Positions 7,587 to 14,150 of a stretch of DNA of 21,816 nucleotides are shown here, piece by piece; positions within the stretch are counted from its first letter, which is position 1, and each line of letters opens with the position of its first letter. The position numbers and the translations under genes were made by a program. This DNA comes from a virus. The DNA is taken from positions 1 through 21,816 of IMG/VR virus record IMGVR_UViG_3300046485_000173. The stretch is one strand, 5' to 3'. The notes beneath the pieces were generated by a model. The model worked only from the letters and a program-made list of their open reading frames with translations, did not search any database and had not been told where the DNA came from.

Positions 7587-9046
7587 TATGACCGTGCTCT
7601 TGATTTAACTTCATCCCATGATTGACGATTAGTTCTATATCCATCTTCGAACCATTTTTTCCAGCCCGGTTGATCTTCCCACATAATAAAATCACTACCA
7701 TATTCATGTAGATTATCAAAGATTTCTAATTTACCATCAACTTCTTTACAACGAGCCAAACCAGTCAAAGATTTTTTACCACTGTCTGTTTTTGGATCTT
7801 TTAACAAACTTTGCCAGTGCCCGTTTTGCAATAAATTAGCAATTGCTTTAACTGAAAAGCTGAAGTCATCACGACGACCATCGTGAGTAACACCAGAACC
7901 CATACCCATACAGAAATTATCTAATGAAAAACCTGCATCAATCCAACCCATGACAACACTTTCGAATGTATCAATTGTAATGCCATCGCCTTGGATAACA
8001 CCAACTGACGGATGCAATACTTCGCGACCTTCTGCATTGACAGTTGATCCAAACTTTTCAGCCAGGATACGACCAATCTCGCCGGGCTTAGTTGTTGGAT
8101 CACCGCTATCTGGTCTACATACTAAACGACCACCTGAATTGATAACTCGATCTTTTAGTTTTTCACCAATGTATTCACGAACAAAGCGTACATCGTCAAA
8201 AGTATCAATTACACCTGATACAAATGGAATGCCAATACCTTGTTCTTTTGTACGCTTAACAGCGGCTTCCAGTCTTTCAACAATCATTACCGCTGCACTA
8301 TAATCGTCTTTGTTGGCACAATCAGAATTAGATGTCATTGTGTAGTGTTCTGATGCATCAATTGATGAAGTCGTTGGTTTACCAGTACCATATAGTTTTT
8401 TGACATAACGATTTACTTGTAAGCAATCCGAACCATCGAATAACATAGCATGAGCAATACCGGCGAGTACAGCAGCTTCTGGAGCATCAGCACCACGATC
8501 GCCAAAATTATTGAGCATATAACTGATATCAGAAACAGTACCAGTTTCTTTAGCATAGTGATCAAGAGTTGTTCTAATCTTACGACAGATAGAAGCGACA
8601 GTAGTCATTTTCCAAAGAATGCATTGGATAAATGTTTCCACATCACCGCACAACCAAGCAAAACCGGGGCGAGTGTTTATCCAACCCATCATTGGAGTTT
8701 GAACTGGTATAATTCTACCTTCTTCAACTCCCATAATTCTTAATGGCAGCTTACCATTATCTTCACGAGCAATTCGTTCCCAACCTTTCCGATTGAATTC
8801 GTAGCCCTGTTCATTGATTTCAATTTCGGCTTCATCAATCATTTCTTCAGTAATTCGAACTGAAGCCAGATATGATGCGACCATAGATTGACCGGTTGCG
8901 ACAATTTCAGTTGCAAAAGATGCCATTTTTCTAGGTACTGCAACTGTATACGTATAATCTACATTATACGGAATTTGATTATGATGACAAGTTTTGTAAC
9001 CATCAGCCATCAAAATAAAGTTCTGTTTTAATAAATGTTCGATCAT
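7586..9046 (-). CDS. nadV: Nicotinamide phosphoribosyltransferase
   Basis: A 486-residue enzyme of the NAMPT/NadV family, making nicotinamide mononucleotide from nicotinamide and PRPP in the cytoplasm. Visible signatures in order: ADGYKTCHHNQIP near residue 14 (the family's TDGYKxSH), GDRGADAPEAA with the phosphate-binding Arg, FDGSD with the substrate Asp, SSIDASEHYTMTS with the catalytic-loop His, and RLVCRPDSGDP with the Arg-Asp pair that binds ribose phosphate. Length is normal for the family. The ATG follows AAGGGGATTCCTC, a leader shared with nadM. T4-like vibriophages carry comparable genes. With NadM it completes a two-step route from nicotinamide to NAD. Confidence 0.93.
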   Translation of the reverse strand: MIEHLLKQNFILMADGYKTCHHNQIPYNVDYTYTVAVPRKMASFATEIVATGQSMVASYLASVRITEEMIDEAEIEINEQGYEFNRKGWERIAREDNGKLPLRIMGVEEGRIIPVQTPMMGWINTRPGFAWLCGDVETFIQCILWKMTTVASICRKIRTTLDHYAKETGTVSDISYMLNNFGDRGADAPEAAVLAGIAHAMLFDGSDCLQVNRYVKKLYGTGKPTTSSIDASEHYTMTSNSDCANKDDYSAAVMIVERLEAAVKRTKEQGIGIPFVSGVIDTFDDVRFVREYIGEKLKDRVINSGGRLVCRPDSGDPTTKPGEIGRILAEKFGSTVNAEGREVLHPSVGVIQGDGITIDTFESVVMGWIDAGFSLDNFCMGMGSGVTHDGRRDDFSFSVKAIANLLQNGHWQSLLKDPKTDSGKKSLTGLARCKEVDGKLEIFDNLHEYGSDFIMWEDQPGWKKWFEDGYRTNRQSWDEVKSRARS

Positions 9047-9060
9047 GAGGAATCCCCTTA
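9047..9060 (-). promoter_or_regulatory. Ribosome-binding leader shared with nadM
   Basis: On the minus strand TAAGGGGATTCCT (9060-9048) directly precedes the nadV start. The same 13 bases precede the nadM start at 12843-12831. The AGG and CCT parts can pair as a small stem around GGATT, which could partly mask the ribosome site. Confidence 0.6.
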
Positions 9061-9103
9061 TGTTTTAAGTTAAAAGATCCAGGTCTATCCCAAATCTTGA
9101 TAA

Positions 9104-9132
9104 ATTATACAATGCTTTTTCAATCTTGTACA
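9104..9132 (-). promoter_or_regulatory. Candidate promoter for nadV
   Basis: On the minus strand TGTACA (9132-9127) and a perfect TATAAT (9109-9104) are separated by 17 bp, about 58 bp before the nadV ATG. The -35 is a weak match, so the call rests mainly on the -10. Confidence 0.4.
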
Positions 9133-9138
9133 TTCTTT

Positions 9139-9606
9139 TTATTTGCTAAGTAAATCATAGCCGTCATCTAAATATTTCTTTTTCCAATAAGATTCTCGTT
9201 TAGCTTTTACTAATTGAGAATCTTCCCATTCTAAAAATTGTGTAACCATCCAGATTTTTTTATCTGGATTTCCTTGAAGACATTGAATAAGCATTCTAGT
9301 AAATGGACATCTATCAGGATATCCATTTCTAAATTGCTGTTTATACAAATTTATTCTGCTTTGAATTGATTTACATCTGCCAACTTTTTTTCCTGTTGAT
9401 TTTCCTAATGGATCGTCAGGATTATCTAAGAGATGTAAACAATACACATATTGTTTATTTGGATTTGAAATGATAGCACCTCGTGGGGTTTTATGATTTT
9501 CAAATCCAATGCATTTTGTTGTAATTTGATGAATTAATGATTTACATTCAAATAATTCGGTTCGTTTTAAGAGTTCATTTATTGTTGGAAGTTTTTGTAA
9601 TTTCAA
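9139..9606 (-). CDS. Possible GIY-YIG/T5orf172-like nuclease-fold protein
   Basis: A 155-residue basic protein. The central block QYVYCLHLLDNPDD, then KKVGRCKSIQSRINLYKQQF, resembles the YVYxL...KVGxTxxxxxRL core of GIY-YIG-related T5orf172 domains. A later Glu-containing helix (LEWEDSQLVKAKRESYWKKKY) could supply the catalytic Glu. The open frame has no early ATG; TTG at 9604-9606 is the most upstream start and has a weak ribosome site. It overlaps the gene before it by 32 bases. The fold assignment is uncertain, and it could instead be a general DNA-binding protein. Confidence 0.45.
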   Translation of the reverse strand: MKLQKLPTINELLKRTELFECKSLIHQITTKCIGFENHKTPRGAIISNPNKQYVYCLHLLDNPDDPLGKSTGKKVGRCKSIQSRINLYKQQFRNGYPDRCPFTRMLIQCLQGNPDKKIWMVTQFLEWEDSQLVKAKRESYWKKKYLDDGYDLLSK

Positions 9607-9799
9607 TTATTTGTCCATCAAGATGTTTATGTTTCTCATACCAAACATCCGCGTTTATTTCTTTTTGTATTCGTTCTCTAGCATCATCCTCATTTTGGTA
9701 CTCCCAAATAGTAATCCAGAATAGAAACTGTTTATACTGTACAAAGTACAAAATAGTTCCACATGGTTTTACTTTAATTTTAATTCTATAAGTTATCAT
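9575..9799 (-). CDS. Hypothetical protein, 74 aa
   Basis: I place the start at ATG 9797-9799 because GAGGAA lies just before it; an ATG five codons upstream lacks such a site. The protein has a strand-rich first half (RIKIKVKPCGTILYFVQYKQFLFW written in pieces: RIKIKVKPCG, TILYFVQYKQ, FLFW) and a helical charged second half (NEDDARERIQKEINADVWYE). It may be a small adaptor-like alpha/beta domain. Its 3' end overlaps the next gene. Not recognised. Confidence 0.45.
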   Translation of the reverse strand: MITYRIKIKVKPCGTILYFVQYKQFLFWITIWEYQNEDDARERIQKEINADVWYEKHKHLDGQIIEITKTSNNK

Positions 9800-9864
9800 C
9801 TTTTTATTCCTCATCTTCTAAAAATGTTGTTAATATTTTGTTCTAAAGTGTTCTTTAAAATCTG

Positions 9865-10137
9865 TTACCATAAATCATTCGTTAAAAATATTACACTAAC
9901 AATTACAATTATATTAGTAACAGCGAATACCATTCGACCTTGTGGTCCATAATGGTCTCTAACCATTTGTGGCCAATATAATTCAAAATCTCGTCTTAAT
10001 CTATCCCATTCATATTGAGATACAAAAAACATAGTAACAAACCCAAAAGTAAATATCATCATTCCTGTTTCTAACAAAAATAAAGAAATCATTATTTTTG
10101 TAAATCCAAATAATAATGTAACTAATTCTGGATTCAT
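9865..10137 (-). CDS. Small two-helix membrane protein, 90 aa
   Basis: Hydrophobic segments at about residues 4-40 (probably one or two passes) and 69-87 flank a charged, aromatic loop (SQYEWDRLRRDFELYWPQMVRDHYG). The start overlaps the stop of the deoxyribosyltransferase-like gene as ATGA. A holin or exclusion role is conceivable, but the gene sits among nucleotide genes rather than lysis genes. Not recognised. Confidence 0.55.
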   Translation of the reverse strand: MNPELVTLLFGFTKIMISLFLLETGMMIFTFGFVTMFFVSQYEWDRLRRDFELYWPQMVRDHYGPQGRMVFAVTNIIVIVSVIFLTNDLW

Positions 10138-10625
10138 AAATGTTTCCTGTGTTCTATAAAGTTTTCTAAGTAAATTAAAAGTCTATCAAAACTTTCAATC
10201 ATTTTGATATCATACCTATCACAAATCATTTCAATATTACCCTTCCTCCAAAATCCATCTGGACAACAAACTACTGTTTGTTGTCCTAGTCCGGCAACAA
10301 GTCCAATTTCCATTAGTGTAATTGGCGATTTAGTATTAGGATCAATATAAAAAACAACTAAATCACTCTGAGATATACCAGACAATTCCCAATTAACTTG
10401 ATTCCGGAAGTTCTTATCTTCACATGTCTGTTTAATATTGACATCCCAGTCATCTCTTCTTGGGTTCAAGAAAGTAACATTCTTATTTTCAAATGTTCTA
10501 ACAACTCTTTCTTGCCATCTTTCAGCAGTATCCATTTCAATTGATCCACCTAAGAAAATCATTGGACCATGTATTTTATTAAATTCGGACGGTGGTAAAG
10601 CTTGCAATGGTTGTAAATGTAACAT
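10134..10625 (-). CDS. Nucleoside 2-deoxyribosyltransferase-like protein
   Basis: A 163-residue protein with the nucleoside 2-deoxyribosyltransferase-like pattern. IFLGGSIEMDTAERWQ (about residues 23-38) is the N-terminal glycine motif, NPRRDDWD follows, then QVNWELSGISQSDLVVFYID and SPITLMEIGL, whose Glu matches the catalytic position. A C-terminal strand VVCCPDGFW follows. The family cleaves or exchanges N-glycosidic bonds of (deoxy)nucleosides or nucleotides. Phage members of this type are common. Here it sits between nadM and nadV, so NAD-related or nucleoside salvage roles are both possible. Its start is seven bases downstream of the radical SAM fragment gene. Confidence 0.7.
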   Translation of the reverse strand: MLHLQPLQALPPSEFNKIHGPMIFLGGSIEMDTAERWQERVVRTFENKNVTFLNPRRDDWDVNIKQTCEDKNFRNQVNWELSGISQSDLVVFYIDPNTKSPITLMEIGLVAGLGQQTVVCCPDGFWRKGNIEMICDRYDIKMIESFDRLLIYLENFIEHRKHL

Positions 10626-10631
10626 TTATTT

Positions 10632-11150
10632 TCATCCTTTTAACATAGGAGCATGGACTTTTTCATATTTCATTCCACAAGAAGGAATGGCATTAGGATT
10701 ATTCTGTACCCAGTTTTGATAATGCGGAAGTTGGCCACATCCACCGCCAATCGTATCTTGTCCGGCTGGATCAAATACTCGAACATTATAGCCAGCTTCT
10801 ACAAGTAGTGAAGCAAAACCTGTTGCAAGATTACGTTGTCTATCATTCGATTTATTGAAACCTTGTTCTCTTTCACAGATAACGGAAACTGTTGCTTCCC
10901 AGATTTTAACATCAAATAAAGAAAGTAATCTATCAACATCAGCATCAGATGCATTCTTTTCATGCGCGCAATAATTAAAGAATGGTTTTCTACCTGTAGC
11001 ATTATACCACAATTCTCCTAACTTTATAAAATTATATAATTCAGGTTTAATGATTTTCCTATCGACTAAAATGTCAATATTTTTTTTTATACAAATATCA
11101 AATTCTAGCAATGGTATAAATATATTAGGATAAAATGCAGTATTATTCAT
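10632..11150 (-). CDS. RlmN/Cfr-like radical SAM enzyme, C-terminal fragment
   Basis: A 172-residue protein whose last 125 residues match the C-terminal part of RlmN/Cfr-type radical SAM methyltransferases. LWYNATGRKPFFNYC matches YVEKTGRRVTFEYV. NASDADVDRLLSLF matches the NDSDEDAEELAELL region. ATVSVI, then RNLATGFASLLVEAGYNVRV, parallel the NLIPxNP and FxxxLxxxGxxxTVR blocks. GGGCGQL contains the conserved CGQL cysteine, which forms the methyl-carrying intermediate in RlmN. The N-terminal barrel with the CxxxCxxC iron-sulfur site is absent. A GIY-YIG gene lies just upstream on the other strand. It may be a relic, or half of a split enzyme whose other half is outside the window. Confidence 0.55.
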   Translation of the reverse strand: MNNTAFYPNIFIPLLEFDICIKKNIDILVDRKIIKPELYNFIKLGELWYNATGRKPFFNYCAHEKNASDADVDRLLSLFDVKIWEATVSVICEREQGFNKSNDRQRNLATGFASLLVEAGYNVRVFDPAGQDTIGGGCGQLPHYQNWVQNNPNAIPSCGMKYEKVHAPMLKG

Positions 11151-11169
11151 TCGGTTTATATGTTATAAT

Positions 11170-11177
11170 TAATAAAT
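11170..11177 (+). promoter_or_regulatory. Possible late promoter for the GIY-YIG gene
   Basis: TAATAAAT lies 22 bp before the plus-strand ATG. It differs from the TATAAATA late box, and the surroundings are very AT-rich, so this is weak. Confidence 0.25.
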
Positions 11178-11198
11178 TTCATTTCTAAAAAATATTCA

Positions 11199-11777
11199 AT
11201 GCTACAAACATATCATTTCACTTATAAAGTAACTAATACAAAAAATGATGAATATTATTTCGGAATGCATTCTACACAAAATTTAAATGATGGGTATTTA
11301 GGTAGTGGGAATAGGATAAAACGTTCAATTAAAAAACATGGAAAAGAATTTTTTAATTTAGAAATTTTGTCTTTTTTTGAGACCCGTAAACTACTTATTG
11401 AAGCCGAGAAAAAATTAATAATTCTGGAAATTTTAAATGATCCTTTGTGCTTAAATTTAACTTTAGGTGGCCAAGGTGGAAATACCCATGAATGGTCAAA
11501 AGAATCACGAGAAAAAAGTTCTAAAAAATTAAAAAATCGTATTAATAATTGGGGCAATAAAGTTTCAAAAGCTCTTAAAGGTAAAAAACCTCCAGTAGAT
11601 AGAGTTTTAAGAGCTGCAAATTCTAGAAGAGGAGAAAGAAACGGTTCTTGGAAAAATATAAATTTAACACATTTAGAAATTTTAAAAAAAGAAGGTTTTA
11701 CTATTGATAAAATAGCTGAAAAAATGGATATCAGTCGTTCTACAGTAAAAAGAAAACTTAAATTAATAAACATTTAA
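11199..11777 (+). CDS. GIY-YIG homing endonuclease (Seg-like)
   Basis: A 192-residue basic protein encoded against the surrounding strand. It contains a GIY-YIG-type core: YKVTNTKNDEYYFGMHST, then GYLGSGNRIKRSIKKHGKEFF with the catalytic Arg region, and LLIEAEKKLI with the metal-binding Glu. A Gly-rich GGQGGN linker follows, then a Lys/Arg-rich DNA-binding segment and a C-terminal helix-turn-helix, ILKKEGFTIDKIAEKMDIS. This architecture is that of T4 Seg-type free-standing endonucleases, which spread by cleaving cognate DNA. Its stop is two bases from the nadM stop on the opposite strand. Strand, composition and its place beside a truncated radical SAM gene suggest later arrival. Confidence 0.85.
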   Translation: MLQTYHFTYKVTNTKNDEYYFGMHSTQNLNDGYLGSGNRIKRSIKKHGKEFFNLEILSFFETRKLLIEAEKKLIILEILNDPLCLNLTLGGQGGNTHEWSKESREKSSKKLKNRINNWGNKVSKALKGKKPPVDRVLRAANSRRGERNGSWKNINLTHLEILKKEGFTIDKIAEKMDISRSTVKRKLKLINI

Positions 11778-11779
11778 AA

Positions 11780-12829
11780 TTATCTCCCTTGACAAGCTTT
11801 AACGGACCAACGAATAATTTCGATGTGATCCTCGAATAGAAATTCCTCCATATCTAGAGCATCATTGATAGGAAACCATTTAGCTTTTGCAGCATCATCA
11901 GAACCTTTTACTTTTGGTAATTCACCAGCAGGTAATTGAAATGCGAAAGCATGTGTAATAGTTCTACCTCTTAAAGATCGACCTGGATGATCAAATACTT
12001 GTTTATCAATCATAGAACCAGCAAGCACTGCAGTTGGTATTTTAAGTTTAGTTTCTTCTCTTAGTTCTCGTAAAACAGCAACAGTAAGATATTCATCTTG
12101 ATTAACAAAGCCACCTGGTAGAGCCCATAGACCTTTGCCAGGAGCTGATCGACGTTGCACTAAAAGAATATGACCTGCCTGAATAACAGCAGCATCCACT
12201 GTAACATATGTTGGTGGATATGGAGCTTTTAGAGCTTCTTTTTTGTAAGCTTCGATGAATCGATATTCTTCGCAAAGCAAATGGTATTCTTTGCATTCAG
12301 CCCATTTTCGCAGATATTCTTCTAATTTAATGTCAAGAAGTGGTTTATCATGCCAGTGAAACAATTTACCAGAAAAGTATTCATTACGAACTGTAGTAGC
12401 ATTGACATCTTCAATGTGATCCATTTCGATTAGTTTCCATTGTGGAAACATATCCAAGTAGTAACTCGTAGAATCTTTTTTGCAACCAATGATGCCAATT
12501 CTTCGTTTATCAATATAACCGAGGACTTCTTTCTTTACGATAGATTGTACTTGTTGTACCCATTCTTGGTCATTATAACGATAATCATGGAGACCTCTAC
12601 ACATAACTCTTGCAGTTGCAGCAGGTGGTAATTGGTTGAGCAGCATGGCTGCTCGTTCCATCCAATTCCAAGGATTTTTAATTGTACGAGGTTGAAAGCT
12701 AGAACCAAATAGAACTAGAACTCTTTCAGAAAGTTCAAGTGCTTTTTTGACATTAGCTACATGAGCATTTGTTGGTGGTTGCATACGGCCGATATAAACG
12801 ACCAAATCATATGGTTTTTTAGTTGTCAT
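11780..12829 (-). CDS. nadM: Bifunctional NMN adenylyltransferase / Nudix hydrolase
   Basis: A 349-residue fusion. The N-terminal domain (about 1-190) is a nucleotidylyltransferase: GRMQPPTNAHVANV replaces GRFQPxHxGH, and FGSSFQPRTIKNPWNWMER matches the ISSSxxxRTxxNPFTxxER motif. It joins NMN and ATP into NAD. The C-terminal domain (about 205-345) has the Nudix box GFVNQDEYLTVAVLRELREE followed by TKL, so the box ends in Lys-Leu instead of Gly-hydrophobic. Related fusions hydrolyse ADP-ribose. The start shares the TAAGGGGATTCCT leader with nadV. Together they rebuild NAD from nicotinamide, and the Nudix activity could clear ADP-ribose left by NAD-cleaving defences. Confidence 0.93.
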   Translation of the reverse strand: MTTKKPYDLVVYIGRMQPPTNAHVANVKKALELSERVLVLFGSSFQPRTIKNPWNWMERAAMLLNQLPPAATARVMCRGLHDYRYNDQEWVQQVQSIVKKEVLGYIDKRRIGIIGCKKDSTSYYLDMFPQWKLIEMDHIEDVNATTVRNEYFSGKLFHWHDKPLLDIKLEEYLRKWAECKEYHLLCEEYRFIEAYKKEALKAPYPPTYVTVDAAVIQAGHILLVQRRSAPGKGLWALPGGFVNQDEYLTVAVLRELREETKLKIPTAVLAGSMIDKQVFDHPGRSLRGRTITHAFAFQLPAGELPKVKGSDDAAKAKWFPINDALDMEEFLFEDHIEIIRWSVKACQGR

Positions 12830-12830
12830 A

Positions 12831-12876
12831 AGGAATCCCCTTAGGTTAGTGATTTACGAAGTTGTCTATCAACTTC
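12831..12876 (-). promoter_or_regulatory. nadM leader: shared ribosome-site motif and hairpin
   Basis: The minus-strand leader holds TAAGGGGATTCCT (12843-12831), identical to the nadV leader, with AAGG/CCTT able to pair around it. Fifteen bases upstream is a hairpin with 7-bp stem GAAGTTG (12858-12864) against CAACTTC (12870-12876) and a 5-nt loop. Both sit between the possible late box and the start codon. Confidence 0.5.
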
Positions 12877-12881
12877 ATTGG

Positions 12882-12889
12882 TATTTATC
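12882..12889 (-). promoter_or_regulatory. Possible late promoter box for nadM
   Basis: The minus strand reads GATAAATA, one base off the TATAAATA box, 53 bp before the nadM ATG. One-mismatch boxes are common in AT-rich DNA, so support is limited. Confidence 0.3.
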
Positions 12890-12893
12890 AATT

Positions 12894-12927
12894 TCGTGAA
12901 GCTATAATAACATATTAAGCTTCACGA
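12894..12927. repeat. Strong bulged hairpin upstream of nadM
   Basis: TCGTGAAGCT (12894-12903) pairs with AGCTTCACGA (12918-12927). The inner TAATA (12905-12909) pairs with TATTA (12913-12917), leaving one bulged A and a 3-nt loop: 15 bp in total. No T-run follows on either strand. It lies between the stop of the 12940 gene and the possible nadM late box, so it could mark a transcript end or protect an RNA end. Confidence 0.7.
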
Positions 12928-12939
12928 GTACATCAAAAA

Positions 12940-13158
12940 TTATTCAAACATACCAGCTTTTATGAATAATGCTACTGGAATTGGATCTGTATCTGACGAT
13001 ACTTTAGATCTATCTTGTTGAATGATATGTTTTTGTGTTACCCGATCCATGAGTTTAGTTGGATCTAAGAAGAACCTAGCTTCAGCAGGTTGAAAGCTAG
13101 GTTCTTCATAGTCAATATCTGTTAATGAACTAGAAACGGTAGGTTGCTGATTCGTCAT
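12940..13158 (-). CDS. Hypothetical phage protein, 72 aa
   Basis: The start is placed at ATG 13156-13158, with GGCGGT just before it, rather than a further-upstream ATG that would overlap the GroES-like gene by 77 bases; it still overlaps by 29. The protein (starts MTNQQPTVSSSLTDIDYEEP) is polar with a disordered N-terminus and a C-terminal motif DPIPVALFIKAGMFE. Such short tails follow co-chaperonin and structural genes in phages, but no function is recognised. Confidence 0.5.
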   Translation of the reverse strand: MTNQQPTVSSSLTDIDYEEPSFQPAEARFFLDPTKLMDRVTQKHIIQQDRSKVSSDTDPIPVALFIKAGMFE

Positions 13159-13471
13159 TTGATACCGCCATAATGAAGTTTTCTTCAGACATCCAGAAAC
13201 GATCACTATCGAAGTTTATTCCAGGTGACCATTTGCCTGGTTCTACTAGAATATATTTGTGTGATTTTATTTCTTCATTTACGTCTGGTCCATGTGCAAT
13301 CACTTCACCCCATTTAGGAGAATGAATTTCCTGATAGCCATGAACGTCAGTAATCAAAAAACCATTCTTCGTTTTTGGCATAAATCCAGTAGAAGTAACG
13401 TTTTCTGTGAACTTGAAATAAATTTTATCCGTAAGCGGAGTGATAGTATAATTTGCAGTTTTGTATTGCAT
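13130..13471 (-). CDS. GroES-like co-chaperonin (gp31-type)
   Basis: A 113-residue beta-rich protein. ITPLTDKIYFKFTE resembles the opening strands of GroES (x-PLxDRVxVK). WGEVIAHGPDV matches the GEVVAVGPG motif. HKYILVEPGKW and FMAV-like FIMAVSNDE match the later strands. Co-chaperonins cap the host GroEL ring; T4 gp31 is required to fold the phage major capsid protein. The mobile-loop part between residues 22 and 42 (STGFMPKTKNGFLITDV) has a GFLI stretch like the GroEL-binding loop. The gene sits between two small genes. The ATG is preceded by a weak AGAG. Call based on pattern only. Confidence 0.6.
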   Translation of the reverse strand: MQYKTANYTITPLTDKIYFKFTENVTSTGFMPKTKNGFLITDVHGYQEIHSPKWGEVIAHGPDVNEEIKSHKYILVEPGKWSPGINFDSDRFWMSEENFIMAVSNDESATYRF

Positions 13472-13496
13472 ATGTTTTATCTCTTATATGAGTATT

Positions 13497-13775
13497 TTAT
13501 TTAGCTTTTTTAGTTGATACTTCAACGACTGGTTCTTCAACTGGCTCTTCTTCAACAACAAAATCGGCAGCCATTGACATAGCAGAAATATCTTTCAGCC
13601 CAGTTGGAATTTCTGAAGCAGAAACAGTTTTTGGTTTTACACCATCTTTCGTATCAATGAATCGTCGGCGTTCTTCGGTACCAACTTGAACGGGTGTAGC
13701 AGCAAGTTGCTGCTTAATTTGAAGTATATCGAAATCGACGATTTCTCCTCTTGCTGAACGTGCAGTAATTGGCAT
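13497..13775 (-). CDS. Conserved phage protein (MPITARSARGEIVDFD type), 92 aa
   Basis: The N-terminus MPITARSARGEIVDFD, followed by LQIKQQLAATP, is a pattern I associate with a small protein found in many tailed phages, usually annotated only as hypothetical. The C-terminal third is acidic and repetitive (VVEEEPVEEPVVEVSTKKAK), probably disordered. AAGGAGA seven bases before the ATG is a strong ribosome site. A late-box-like element with an inverted repeat lies upstream, which suggests late expression with virion or assembly genes. Confidence 0.6.
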   Translation of the reverse strand: MPITARSARGEIVDFDILQIKQQLAATPVQVGTEERRRFIDTKDGVKPKTVSASEIPTGLKDISAMSMAADFVVEEEPVEEPVVEVSTKKAK

Positions 13776-13807
13776 GTGGCTTTCTCCTTATAGTTTTCTG
13801 TTATTTG

Positions 13808-13834
13808 ATAAATAGAGTGATCTTTCTATTTATT
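13808..13834 (-). promoter_or_regulatory. Late-box-like element within a 9-bp inverted repeat
   Basis: The minus strand reads AATAAATAG (13834-13826), near the T4 late box. ATAAATAGA (13808-13816) is the exact reverse complement of 13825-13833, with an 8-nt loop. The HNH-type gene's stop lies inside the distal arm. The element could act as late promoter for the 13775 gene, as a transcript-end hairpin, or both. Confidence 0.45.
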
Positions 13835-14150
13835 GTATCGAATTATAAAAGTTTGCTATCTTTTCTAGTTCTTCTTTAGTAGCATTATTTTTTAGTCGGT
13901 TAGCTTTCCAGCTTACAACAATAATGTTATCTATCTCATATGGTTTTGAACTGTCTATTCTATCAAAGCTGTAACTATTATCTTGAGCTTCTATTCTGTT
14001 AAAAGAAAGAGGAATTCCAAGAATAGGACATGTTATCGGGAATGAAAGGTGATTAAGTTCAGGAATAGTTAGTTTGAATTCAATATTACGTCGTTTTGCT
14101 GAGGCTTTTAGACGATTGTAAATCGATTTTATTTCTGGAGGCCGTGTCAT
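13830..14150 (-). CDS. HNH-type endonuclease-like protein
   Basis: A 106-residue basic protein. TCPILGIPLSF gives a Cys-containing strand. SYSFDRIDSSKPYEIDNIIV, then VSWKANRLKNNAT, match the phage proteins that carry the pattern SxDRIDxxKGYxxxNVxxxSxxANxxKxxxT. This is the HNH/endonuclease-VII-related core, in which the Asp-Arg-Ile-Asp and Asn residues lie at the active site. It sits directly after the truncated N-terminal half of the DnaE-like polymerase, the typical place of a homing endonuclease next to a broken target gene. Expression appears controlled by a hairpin and late promoter just upstream. There is little ribosome site outside that hairpin arm. Confidence 0.65.
   Translation of the reverse strand: MTRPPEIKSIYNRLKASAKRRNIEFKLTIPELNHLSFPITCPILGIPLSFNRIEAQDNSYSFDRIDSSKPYEIDNIIVVSWKANRLKNNATKEELEKIANFYNSIQ

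Noticed and set aside
11255-11773. Minus-strand open frame opposite the GIY-YIG gene
   Set aside because: The plus-strand product has clear GIY-YIG and helix-turn-helix motifs, while this frame is Phe/Ser/Lys-rich with no motif, as expected of an antisense frame in AT-rich DNA.
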